58,201 nt of DNA, taken from SVQP01 sp045652835 (GTDB lineage Bacteria; Bacillota; Clostridia; Oscillospirales; CAG-272). Each line of letters opens with the position of its first letter. Within the stretch, counting starts at the first letter, position 1. Location: NCBI GenBank assembly GCA_045652835.1, contig JAZOLE010000105.1, positions 1-58,201 of the forward strand, in the 5' to 3' direction. Both the position numbers and the translations under genes were made by a program. The notes under the pieces were generated by a model. It made no database searches. It saw nothing but the letters and a program-made list of their open reading frames with translations, and was not told the DNA's origin. Positions 8,557 through 15,774 of the stretch are shown piece after piece.

Positions 8557-9258
8557 TTACTCCTTATCTCGGATACGGGCGTGCAGCGCATCGATCTTGG
8601 CAAGCATGTCAAGCTCAAACGCAGCGTCCTTGCCGCCCATCCGTTTGCCGTCTGCGCCTGTTTGCAAAAGACGGCGTTTATTTTCCAGCAGCTCCGAAAG
8701 GAGCGGGTGCATATTTTCAATGTTATGACTGCCAAACCACAGCGCCATATCGTCCTCGCTTCTCACGACGCCGTCGTATTCGGCACAAATGATCTGGTAG
8801 ACCTTGTCTTCCTTGACTAAGGTTTGGTCTATGATGCAAAATCCGTTTTGCAACAGGTATGCACGCAAAATTTCGGCATGCGACATAGGCTGCAGCACAA
8901 GGCGGATGCGTGCGTCACGCGTCCAAGGGGCTGCGTCAATAATCGAGGCGATCAGCTCGCCTCCCATGCCGAAAATGGTGATATCCTCGGGGGCATACTG
9001 CTCAATGCCGTCAAGCCCCGGGGTGCAGACGGTTGCAATCTTGTCAGACAGTCCCGCAGCGGCAATATTGCGGCGTGCATTTTCCACGGGACCGCGGTTG
9101 ATATCCGACGCCACCGCGCGCGGACAAATGCCGTTTTGGCATGCGTATATAGGCAGGTGTGCGTGATCCGTTCCCACGTCCGAGAGCACCTTGCCCACGC
9201 GCAGATACGGAATCGCCCCCGCCAGTCTTTGATCAAATCGTTTTTCTCTTTTGTTCAT
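8557..9258 (-). CDS. trmK: tRNA (adenine(22)-N(1))-methyltransferase TrmK
   Basis: A 233-residue class I methyltransferase that modifies A22 in the D-loop of bacterial tRNAs. Recognised by RLxxAIPYLRVGKVLSDVGTDHAHLP at the N-terminus, DINRGPVENARRN, the IFGMGGELI catalytic-loop motif, and LVLQPM followed by LLQNGFCI. Length and motif order fit the Bacillus TrmK/YqfN family. No clear Shine-Dalgarno sequence precedes the ATG. A strong hairpin (9275-9305) lies between this gene and the upstream DUF1858 gene. It directly precedes nif3, as in many Firmicutes. Confidence 0.9.
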   Translation of the reverse strand: MNKREKRFDQRLAGAIPYLRVGKVLSDVGTDHAHLPIYACQNGICPRAVASDINRGPVENARRNIAAAGLSDKIATVCTPGLDGIEQYAPEDITIFGMGGELIASIIDAAPWTRDARIRLVLQPMSHAEILRAYLLQNGFCIIDQTLVKEDKVYQIICAEYDGVVRSEDDMALWFGSHNIENMHPLLSELLENKRRLLQTGADGKRMGGKDAAFELDMLAKIDALHARIRDKE

Positions 9259-9274
9259 GTTATGTAAAACTGCG

Positions 9275-9305
9275 GGGTAACGGACGGCTGCGCCGTCCGT
9301 TACCC
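9275..9305 (-). terminator. Perfect 14-bp hairpin between DUF1858 gene and trmK
   Basis: Two perfect 14-base arms (9275-9288 and 9292-9305) with a 3-base loop. Read on the minus strand it is followed by only a broken U stretch (GTTTTAC). It may be a leaky terminator or processing site that lowers trmK operon expression relative to the DUF1858 gene. Confidence 0.5.
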
Positions 9306-9315
9306 ATGGTTATGC

Positions 9316-9516
9316 TTACTTGTCTGCCAGGTAAGCGTTGAGCTTTGCTACCAGCTCGTCTGCGTCGGTGCCGTGTACTGCACAAGCGTCCTCGATGCTC
9401 TCGCCTCTGGATGCAGGGCAGCCCAGGCAGTGCATGCCGATCTCAAAGAAGAAACGTGCAGTGCCCTGATCGTAATCCAAAACGTCGCCGATAATGCTGT
9501 TCTTGGTAACCTTCAT
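9316..9516 (-). CDS. DUF1858 domain-containing small protein
   Basis: A 66-residue protein whose body (GDVLDYDQGTARFFFEIGMHCLGCPASRGESIEDAC) matches the DUF1858 family, including the conserved HCLGCPAS motif with a Cys-x-x-Cys pair. Relatives are small, probably metal- or redox-binding proteins often found beside Fe-S or nitrogen metabolism genes; the function is not established. The ATG at 9516 is chosen because GGAGG sits 9 bases upstream; the open frame to 9582 would start in the promoter. A strong promoter (9559-9587) drives it and probably the operon beyond. Confidence 0.85.
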   Translation of the reverse strand: MKVTKNSIIGDVLDYDQGTARFFFEIGMHCLGCPASRGESIEDACAVHGTDADELVAKLNAYLADK

Positions 9517-9558
9517 TTTTATAGTCCTCCGTAAAATGAATATAGTTTTACACATACT

Positions 9559-9587
9559 ATTATAGGCTTTTTTACCTCTCATGTCAA
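9559..9587 (-). promoter_or_regulatory. Sigma-A type promoter for the DUF1858-trmK-nif3 operon
   Basis: On the minus strand TTGACA (9582-9587), a 17-base spacer and a perfect TATAAT (9559-9564), about 45 bases before the DUF1858 start. Confidence 0.85.
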
Positions 9588-9610
9588 GCGTTATTTTTTA
9601 ACAGAGCATA

Positions 9611-9650
9611 TAAAAACACCCGCTACAGACATTCATCTGTTAGCAGGTGT
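9611..9650 (-). terminator. Rho-independent terminator after the SF0329-like gene
   Basis: Minus strand: long stem formed by 9616-9650 (ACACCTGCTAACAGA against TCTGTAGCGGGTGT, one bulge) with loop GAATG, followed by a U-run (9611-9615). It lies 8 bases after the stop at 9658. Confidence 0.85.
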
Positions 9651-9657
9651 CATATCC

Positions 9658-10176
9658 TTATATGATTTTTTCTGCCTCTAATCTCAACAAATAAAACTCT
9701 CGAAGCCAAACAGGCTGCTCATCCACGCATAACGCGAGTTTCTCCAGCGTTCTTTTCCCCACTCTCCTGTCAAGCACAGCGAACATTCTGACCAACGGAT
9801 TGACGGAATAAATGCTATTCCCGATATCCTGATTGCGGTATTGCTCAAGTGCCAGGCAAAATTCCTCGTCCAAATATTCAGTGCGCCGATCCAGCGGAAT
9901 TTTCTCCACCAAGGGCCAGAATTCCATCCAATATTCACCCATGCCCATGGGCTTCTTATTTTGGGTAAATCCATTTTCAATGAAGTACGTATTGACAGTC
10001 TCCCAGGAAAAGCGTTTGACTTGTCTGCCGTCAATGCAAACCTCAAAAATTCTGCACCCATCCATACCAACGTAGGTGGTACAGCCATATCTGACTCTGC
10101 CGTGCAGCACTTGGGCAAGCATTTCTTGCTCAAGATATTTACGCATACCGCTCCACGAGCCCAAAATCTTTCCCAT
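9658..10176 (-). CDS. SF0329-like hypothetical protein
   Basis: A 172-residue soluble protein with a pattern I associate with the SF0329 family: MRKYLEQEML followed by LHGRVRYGCTTYVGMDGCRIFEVCIDGRQVKRFS, then a C-terminal segment on a four-helix-like stretch ending WLREFYLLRLEAE. The function of that family is unknown. A GAGG ribosome binding site precedes the ATG. An overlapping frame (9684-10211) is also open but has no site and unconvincing composition. The gene starts 9 bases after the antitoxin stop and is followed by a terminator, so it is the last gene of the toxin-antitoxin transcript and may be a passenger or part of the module. Confidence 0.6.
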   Translation of the reverse strand: MGKILGSWSGMRKYLEQEMLAQVLHGRVRYGCTTYVGMDGCRIFEVCIDGRQVKRFSWETVNTYFIENGFTQNKKPMGMGEYWMEFWPLVEKIPLDRRTEYLDEEFCLALEQYRNQDIGNSIYSVNPLVRMFAVLDRRVGKRTLEKLALCVDEQPVWLREFYLLRLEAEKII

Positions 10177-10185
10177 TCACTTACC

Positions 10186-10509
10186 TCAGTTTTCTTCCGA
10201 CAATGATACAATCCCCGATTTCTGCGGGAAAGAAGGATCTTTTTGCGTCATGGACAACAGTCTGCAAGCCGCGCCCTCGGGGTGATTTCGCCCTGATTCC
10301 CAAGCCTCCACGGTTTTGACAGAAACACCTAAATAACCCGCAAACAGCTTTTGTGTCAGCCCCGTACTCTTGCGGATGGCTTTGATCTCTTCGGGGGCAA
10401 AGCAACCGATCGGCTCTACCGTTAAAACAGTTGTTTTTGCTTTCAATTTGCCTTTCTCATGCGCAATCGCTTGATCAAGTCCGGTTTTGATATCATCAAA
10501 AATGCCCAT
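10186..10509 (-). CDS. HigA/NadS-like XRE antitoxin
   Basis: A 107-residue protein with a C-terminal HTH: EEIKAIRKSTGLTQKLFAGYLGVSVKTVEAWESGRNHPEG. The TQ-x-x-FA-x-x-LGVS-x-x-T-x-x-xWE-x-G-x-x-P pattern is that of HigA2/NadS antitoxins, which are encoded downstream of their toxin, as here. It should neutralise the toxin of 10522-10869 and repress the shared promoter. An inverted repeat in that promoter spacer (10910-10922) is the likely operator. It starts 12 bases after the toxin stop. Confidence 0.85.
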   Translation of the reverse strand: MGIFDDIKTGLDQAIAHEKGKLKAKTTVLTVEPIGCFAPEEIKAIRKSTGLTQKLFAGYLGVSVKTVEAWESGRNHPEGAACRLLSMTQKDPSFPQKSGIVSLSEEN

Positions 10510-10521
10510 ATCGTGCCTCCT

Positions 10522-10869
10522 TTACTTCTCATTTTCGCGCAGTTGATTCTCAAGCGCTTGGATCATTTGCTTGATTTCTGCTCTCTCCGAATCCGTCAAG
10601 TTGTCTTTCACATTTTTAGGATATGCAGTAATCAAAAAAATCTTCTCATAAACTTCAAAATCCACATATATAATCCGAACGCTTCCACTCTTCCCTCTTT
10701 GCTCGAAAGCGAATCTCATTTTCCGAACGCCGCCCGTTCCTTTCATGACAGCACCGACCTTGGGATCTGACAACAATTCTTCCTGTAATCTTCTCAAGTC
10801 ATCATCGCTAAGCCCCATTTCTTTCCATCGGGAACGAAAAATCGGCAGTTCTACAAATATTCTTGTCAT
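10522..10869 (-). CDS. RelE/HigB-like toxin of a type II toxin-antitoxin pair
   Basis: A 115-residue protein of the HigB2/RelE fold: KEMGLSDDDLRRLQEELLSDPKVGAVMKGTGGVRKMRFAFEQRGKSGSVRIIYVDF, then IFLITAYPKNVKDNLTDSE. The GTGG-x-RK-x-R block and the K-x-G-x-RIIY block are hallmarks of these ribosome-dependent mRNA interferases. AGGAG precedes the ATG. The toxin gene comes first, as is usual for higBA. Divergent from the DUF2079 gene, sharing an intergenic region of about 160 bases with two back-to-back promoters. Confidence 0.85.
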   Translation of the reverse strand: MTRIFVELPIFRSRWKEMGLSDDDLRRLQEELLSDPKVGAVMKGTGGVRKMRFAFEQRGKSGSVRIIYVDFEVYEKIFLITAYPKNVKDNLTDSERAEIKQMIQALENQLRENEK

Positions 10870-10902
10870 ACATATCTCCTGTAACCCTGAACTTGCATAC
10901 TT

Positions 10903-10931
10903 ATTATACCCTATTTAATAGGATTTGTCAA
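10903..10931 (-). promoter_or_regulatory. Promoter of the toxin-antitoxin operon with palindromic operator
   Basis: Minus strand TTGACA (10926-10931), 17-base spacer, TATAAT (10903-10908). The spacer holds a 13-base inverted repeat, CCTATT-T-AATAGG (10910-10922), placed where an HTH antitoxin would block RNA polymerase. Confidence 0.8.
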
Positions 10932-10967
10932 TACCCATAATGAAACAATCATTTTGAAAAATAAATC

Positions 10968-10996
10968 TTTACAAATCTCAAATTATATGTTATAAT
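10968..10996 (+). promoter_or_regulatory. Promoter of the DUF2079 gene
   Basis: TTTACA (10968-10973), a 17-base spacer, TATAAT (10991-10996), 38 bases before the start codon, followed by an AAAGGAGG ribosome binding site. Confidence 0.85.
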
Positions 10997-11033
10997 AGTA
11001 TGATTATACCTATGCGCAAAAGGAGGCGACGAC

Positions 11034-12797
11034 GTGAAAACCCAAAAAGCGGCAGAAACCAAGCAAAATAAGCTTGTTCTGCCCATATACGCTGCACTTT
11101 GCGCGTTGTTTGCCAGCGGTGCCATCATCGGCATCACGGTGCTCTCCAGCCCTGCGCTGCAATGGAAACTGTTTACCGCGCTGCTGCCCGAATACGCCGT
11201 TTGCTTTGCTATTGCGTTCGTGGTCGTGTACGGTTACGGCTCGATTCTTCCCAAAATCGTCTACCTGACGCTCCCCGCAGCCGTTCTTGCTTGCGGTGTG
11301 CGCACCACCTTTGCATCCGCGCCCTACTCAAGGCCACTGGTCATTGCGCTGATCTTTACGCTTTTGTGCGCGGCTGCCATCGCGGCAAGCATCCGGGCGC
11401 TGCAAAGCTTTCCCGATGCGCACAAAAAATCGGACAAAAAAGCACCCGTCACCGCGTTTGCCATTGTGGGCGTGGTTGCCGCAGCCGCACTTTCGCTGGG
11501 TCTGTTTATCTTTATCCTGAACGCGCGCCTGCAGGGCTTGCAGACGGGTAACACTGCCGGAGCCGAGATCGGTCAGATGCTGTACTTCATGCAGCACAGC
11601 GGTCTGCCCTTTACCACACTGGTGTCCGGTGTGCCGCAAAGCTATTTTTTGACCCAGTTCTCCCCTCTTTGGTATGTGATTTTACCCGTATATATTCTGT
11701 CCGGTCACAGCATGCTTACAGTAGGCATTGCCCTGTATGCACTCATGCTGACCGCGCTCGTGCCCCTGTGGCGCATTTGCCGCAGACACGCGCTCTCCCC
11801 CATGAAAACCTCTGCAATTTGCGCGGCATGTGCCCTGTGCCCCTTGATTTTGGGTGGCGGTGCATCGGGTGGCGCACTTGAAATGCTCTCGCTCCCCCTG
11901 CTTTTGTGGGTTGCCGACACGCTTGAAGGCAAGCGCCCCTACCTTGCGCTCATCCCCTTGCTCTTTAGCCTGTGCATCGGATTTGAGATAACCGTTTGGA
12001 CAACCTTCGTTTGCCTTTACCACGCGCTTGGTGCAAAGCCCGAGCACAAGCGCGCCGCATGGATCTGCACAGCCGTATCTGCTGCTGCAACCGTAGCGAC
12101 CACCGCGTATCTGATCGCAGTGCGCTCCCCCGTGATCACCAATCTGTTCTCGGGCACCGGCTTACAGCTTGATACCAAGCTGCTGTTCCTTTTGCTCTTA
12201 CTGCTGCCGTTTGCGCTGCTCCCCCTGCTTTCGGGGCATAAAGCCGCACTCGTACTGCTTGTTCCGCTTGTACTGTTCCATTTGGTTGCAAACGCATCCG
12301 CATACAGCGGCGTGTTCTGCACCTATGCATTCCCTGCCGTGGCGGCTGCCGCGCTGCTTGCCCCCAAGGGTGCAGCAAATCTGCATGCCGAGATCAAGGG
12401 AATTTCGCTTGCACGTCTGTTGCCTGCGCTCGCGCTTTGCGCCGCCATGCTGACGGCAACGCCCTATGCAGCTCTCTTGACCGATCTGTACGCAGACACC
12501 GAGGAGCAAGCAAAAACGGACGCTGCACGCATGCACGAGCTGCTGGACGCGCTGCCCGAAAACGCAGCCGTGACCGCCTCGGACAGCCTGCTTTGCGCAC
12601 TGCACGATCGCACGTGGCTGTTCTCGCTCGAAGCAGACCCCGCAAATCCCCAAACAAACGTCATCGTGCTTGACTTGCGCGAGGACTTTGTCTCCACAGA
12701 TATGGAGCAATACACCGTATCCTACTACCAATCCCTTGGATACACGCTGCGCGACGATATGAGCCGCGACGGCATTTTGGCGGTGCTGTTTAAATAG
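11034..12797 (+). CDS. DUF2079-type multi-pass membrane protein
   Basis: A 587-residue protein with about a dozen hydrophobic spans. The block around residues 180-240 (QMLYFMQHSGLPFTTL, then QFSPLWYVILPVYIL) is the DUF2079 signature: a luminal loop between helices followed by a HFSP-like motif. The family resembles GT-C type glycosyltransferases in topology. A soluble C-terminal part (about 485-587) follows the last helix, with PENAAVTASDSLLCALHDRTW as in other members. Likely role: integral-membrane glycosyl transfer or cell-envelope polymer handling; the substrate is unknown. Start chosen at the first ATG-like codon after AGGAGG (the start is GTG at 11034 in the reading GTGAAAACC). It has its own promoter. 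Confidence 0.75.
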   Translation: MKTQKAAETKQNKLVLPIYAALCALFASGAIIGITVLSSPALQWKLFTALLPEYAVCFAIAFVVVYGYGSILPKIVYLTLPAAVLACGVRTTFASAPYSRPLVIALIFTLLCAAAIAASIRALQSFPDAHKKSDKKAPVTAFAIVGVVAAAALSLGLFIFILNARLQGLQTGNTAGAEIGQMLYFMQHSGLPFTTLVSGVPQSYFLTQFSPLWYVILPVYILSGHSMLTVGIALYALMLTALVPLWRICRRHALSPMKTSAICAACALCPLILGGGASGGALEMLSLPLLLWVADTLEGKRPYLALIPLLFSLCIGFEITVWTTFVCLYHALGAKPEHKRAAWICTAVSAAATVATTAYLIAVRSPVITNLFSGTGLQLDTKLLFLLLLLLPFALLPLLSGHKAALVLLVPLVLFHLVANASAYSGVFCTYAFPAVAAAALLAPKGAANLHAEIKGISLARLLPALALCAAMLTATPYAALLTDLYADTEEQAKTDAARMHELLDALPENAAVTASDSLLCALHDRTWLFSLEADPANPQTNVIVLDLREDFVSTDMEQYTVSYYQSLGYTLRDDMSRDGILAVLFK

Positions 12798-12863
12798 TGA
12801 CGCACTCCTCCCATACAAACCGAAATTAAAAATGAATTCTATATAAAGGTCAGGTAAATAACA

Positions 12864-13970
12864 ATGATAGTTGCACTGGAAGAAGCAAGACTTGCCTTGT
12901 GTAATATGAGAGCGGATCTCAAGGAGCTTGGCGAGCAGCTCAAGATTGAGCAGGCACGCGCAACCGTTGAGGAGCTGGAGCAGCAGACCTCCGATCCCGC
13001 GTTCTGGAACAACCAGGAGAAATCCTCCAAGGTTCTGCAGACAATCAAGCAGCAAAAGGACAAGATTGAGAGCTATGAAGCACTTTGCACGCGTCTTGAA
13101 GATGCTATCGTGCTTGCGGAAATGGCAATCGACGAGGACGATGAGAGCTGCGTGGAAGAGGTGCAGAGCGAGCTTGCAGACATCACCGCGATCACCGAAA
13201 AGAAGCGCACCGAGGTACTGCTCTCGGGTGAATACGACAGAAATAACGCCATTATCTCGTTCCACCCCGGCGCAGGCGGCACAGGGGCGCAGGACTGGTG
13301 CCAGATGCTTTACCGCATGATCAACCGCTGGTGCGAGGCAAACGGCTTTAAGGTCAAGCTAACCGACTGGCTGGACGGCGATGATGCAGGACTCAAGTCC
13401 GCTACCATTTTCGTAGAGGGCGAGAACGCTTACGGCTTTTTAAAGAGTGAAAACGGCGTGCACAGACTTGTGCGCGTTTCCCCCTTCGACTCGGCAGGAC
13501 GCAGACAGACCTCGTTTGCTTCCATTGAGGTCATGCCCGAATTTGACAAACTGGACGACGTTGTTGTGCGTGAAGAGGACTATGATTTCGTCACCTTCCA
13601 CTCCAGCGGCGCAGGCGGTCAGAACATCAACAAGGTATCCTCCGCAGTTCGACTCATCCACAAGCCCACGGGTATCGTGGTGGCTTGTCAGACCGAGCGT
13701 TCGCAGCTGCAGAACAAGGAAACCGCAATGCGTATGCTTAAGTCCAAGCTCATGGAGATCAAGATCAAGGAAAGACTTGACACCATCGACGAGATCAAGG
13801 GTAACAAGACCAAGATCGAGTGGGGTTCTCAGATCCGTTCCTACGTCTTTATGCCCTACACGCTTGTTAAGGACCTGCGTACAGGCTTTGAAACAGGTGA
13901 CGTAGAGGCAGTCATGGACGGAGAGCTGGACGGCTTTATCAACGCGTATCTCAAATCTATTTCACAATAA
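12864..13970 (+). CDS. prfB: Peptide chain release factor 2 (RF2), no programmed frameshift
   Basis: A 368-residue class I release factor that reads UGA and UAA and hydrolyses peptidyl-tRNA. Visible: N-terminal helical domain with DPAFWNNQE, GGTGAQDW, the stop-codon recognition loop around RVSPFDSAGRRQTSF, and the catalytic SSGAGGQN loop (GGQ). The residue after GGQ is Asn rather than the common His, and GGTGAQDW replaces GGTEAQDW; both changes are mild. Most RF2 genes carry an in-frame UGA near codon 25 that requires a +1 frameshift. Here the frame is continuous through that region (LGEQLKIEQ), so the autoregulatory frameshift is absent. The Shine-Dalgarno sequence is weak. The NAD(P)HX repair gene follows after 30 bases. 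Confidence 0.95.
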   Translation: MIVALEEARLALCNMRADLKELGEQLKIEQARATVEELEQQTSDPAFWNNQEKSSKVLQTIKQQKDKIESYEALCTRLEDAIVLAEMAIDEDDESCVEEVQSELADITAITEKKRTEVLLSGEYDRNNAIISFHPGAGGTGAQDWCQMLYRMINRWCEANGFKVKLTDWLDGDDAGLKSATIFVEGENAYGFLKSENGVHRLVRVSPFDSAGRRQTSFASIEVMPEFDKLDDVVVREEDYDFVTFHSSGAGGQNINKVSSAVRLIHKPTGIVVACQTERSQLQNKETAMRMLKSKLMEIKIKERLDTIDEIKGNKTKIEWGSQIRSYVFMPYTLVKDLRTGFETGDVEAVMDGELDGFINAYLKSISQ

Positions 13971-14000
13971 TTCGCACGCAATAAGCGTACAGGAGGCAGT

Positions 14001-15626
14001 ATGAAAACAGTATTGACCGCAGAAGTAAGTAAGGCAAATGACCGCTACACAATCGTAAATCACAATATCACCGAAAAGACCCTGATTCATCAGGCAGCTA
14101 CCGCTGTGCTGAACACGCTGCAGGACGAGGGATACGATCTGCAAAGCCCCTGCATTCTTTGCGGCAACGGCAACAATGGCGCAGACGGCATGGAGCTGGC
14201 CTGCCTGCTCAAGGAGATCGGTGCTGACGTTACCGTGCTCTATCTCGGTCCGCTCACCGACATGAACTCGCTGACAAGACAGAGCGCGCAAAGACAAAGC
14301 ACCCAATATGATTTTGACGCAGAGCTGATCGGTACACCCCAAACAGCGAATATGAGCGAGCAGTGTCAGGCTTACTACAAAAAGGTAGTGGGTCTGGAAA
14401 TCCCTGTGCTGACCGCGCTTCCCAAGAACGCACTTTCGATTGATCATCCCGCATTCAGCGTGTTTGTAGACGCCGTTTACGGCACGGGCATGCAAGGCGA
14501 GATCACAGATCCGATCGTACGCGAAACCTTTTACCAGATCAACCACAGTACAATTCCGGTAGTTGCTGTTGACATTCCTTCGGGTGCTCATTGCGACACG
14601 GGTGCACTGGACCCCAACGCGCTTTATGCAGGTCAAACGATCAGCATGCAAGGCGTTAAGCTGGGTCATCTGCTTTTCCCTGCCGCTGAATACGCAGGCG
14701 TTGTAACGGTTGCCGACATCGGCATTGAGATTGATCCTACGTATCAGGATCGTCTTGTACATACTATCGAGGAAGAGGACCTTGAGACCATGCTTCCCGC
14801 CCGTCCCGTGCGTTCCAACAAGGGCACGTTCGGCAGAGTGCTGATCATCTGCGGATCGACAGGCATGGCAGGTGCGGCGCATCTTGCCGCACAGGCAGCT
14901 TACCGCGCAGGCGCAGGTCTTGTGGAAATTCTGACCCCTGCCAAAAACCGCACCATCCTGCAGCAGCTGGTTCCCGAAGCTATCCTGACCTGCTACACCG
15001 ACTTCTCCAAGCTCAGAAAGGTCATCAAGGCAGCGGTTCGCCGTGCTGACGCTATTGTGGTCGGCTGTGGCATCGGTCGCTCCAAAATGGCAAAATATTG
15101 CGTCCAGTACGTACTCAAGAAGTCCAAGGTATCGGTTGTTATGGATGCAGACGCGCTCAACATTGCAGCAGATAAGCCTGCACTGCTCAAGCGCGTCAAC
15201 AAGTTGAAAAAGCCGCAGATCGTAATCACTCCTCATCCCGCAGAGGCAGCCAGACTGATCGACAAAAAGATGACACCCGAAAAGGTGCTTGAAAACGTTT
15301 TTGCTGCTACCGAGCTGCTTTGCGACAAGTACAAGGTCAACGTACTGCTCAAGGATGCGCATTCTCTGATCTACTCGCATGACAAACAGCTCCGTTACAT
15401 CAATCTCCCCGGAAGCACCGCGCTTGCTACCGCAGGCTCGGGTGACATTCTGGCAGGTCTGATCGGTGGTTTGGCAGCAGCCAAGACCAACGAGCACGCC
15501 CTGGCAACCACAACCGCCCTTGCCGCATACCTGCACGGTAAGGCAGGCGAGGCAGCCGAAGAAAAGGTGGGTTCGCGCGCGGCTATGGCAAGAGACATTC
15601 TGGACGGACTTGCAAACAGACAGTAA
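14001..15626 (+). CDS. nnrD: Bifunctional NAD(P)HX epimerase / ADP-dependent NAD(P)HX dehydratase
   Basis: A 541-residue fusion that repairs hydrated NADH/NADPH. The N-terminal half (about 1-225) is the YjeF-N epimerase: CGNGNNGADG phosphate-binding motif, FVDAVYGTGMQGEI and VVAVDIPSGAHCDTG. The C-terminal half (about 235-541) is the ribokinase-like dehydratase: NKGTFGRVLIICGSTGMAGAAHLAA, VMDADALN, ITPHPAEAARL and the catalytic block TATAGSGDILAG seen here as LATAGSGDILAG. AGGAGG precedes the ATG. It is co-directional with prfB and ends at a strong terminator. Confidence 0.95.
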   Translation: MKTVLTAEVSKANDRYTIVNHNITEKTLIHQAATAVLNTLQDEGYDLQSPCILCGNGNNGADGMELACLLKEIGADVTVLYLGPLTDMNSLTRQSAQRQSTQYDFDAELIGTPQTANMSEQCQAYYKKVVGLEIPVLTALPKNALSIDHPAFSVFVDAVYGTGMQGEITDPIVRETFYQINHSTIPVVAVDIPSGAHCDTGALDPNALYAGQTISMQGVKLGHLLFPAAEYAGVVTVADIGIEIDPTYQDRLVHTIEEEDLETMLPARPVRSNKGTFGRVLIICGSTGMAGAAHLAAQAAYRAGAGLVEILTPAKNRTILQQLVPEAILTCYTDFSKLRKVIKAAVRRADAIVVGCGIGRSKMAKYCVQYVLKKSKVSVVMDADALNIAADKPALLKRVNKLKKPQIVITPHPAEAARLIDKKMTPEKVLENVFAATELLCDKYKVNVLLKDAHSLIYSHDKQLRYINLPGSTALATAGSGDILAGLIGGLAAAKTNEHALATTTALAAYLHGKAGEAAEEKVGSRAAMARDILDGLANRQ

Positions 15627-15658
15627 TTTCCTTACAATATTATAAGCAACACGCTTGC

Positions 15659-15710
15659 AAAAAAGCGGTTGTCCAACACCACCCGGTATTGGACAACCGC
15701 TTTTCTTATT
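15659..15710. terminator. Bidirectional terminator between nnrD and the dockerin gene
   Basis: A 20-bp stem with one mismatch (15661-15680 against 15685-15704, loop ACCC), flanked by A-run and T-run. It ends the plus-strand prfB-nnrD transcript and can also end the minus-strand cohesin/dockerin operon. The remainder of 15627-15774 holds nothing else recognisable. Confidence 0.85.
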
Positions 15711-15774
15711 GGGGCCATCCCGATCGGACAGCCCCGTGTTTTTCATTTTTTACAGTATCAATTCGTGCAATCGA

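Noticed and set aside
9684..10211. Alternative 175-codon frame overlapping the SF0329-like gene
   Set aside because: It lacks a ribosome binding site, and the protein is rich in Arg, Trp and Cys without patterns. The frame at 9658-10176 has a GAGG site and a sensible protein.
13962..15746. 594-codon minus-strand frame opposite nnrD
   Set aside because: Antisense to a clearly recognised enzyme. Its composition is unlike a protein, and it has no ribosome binding site.
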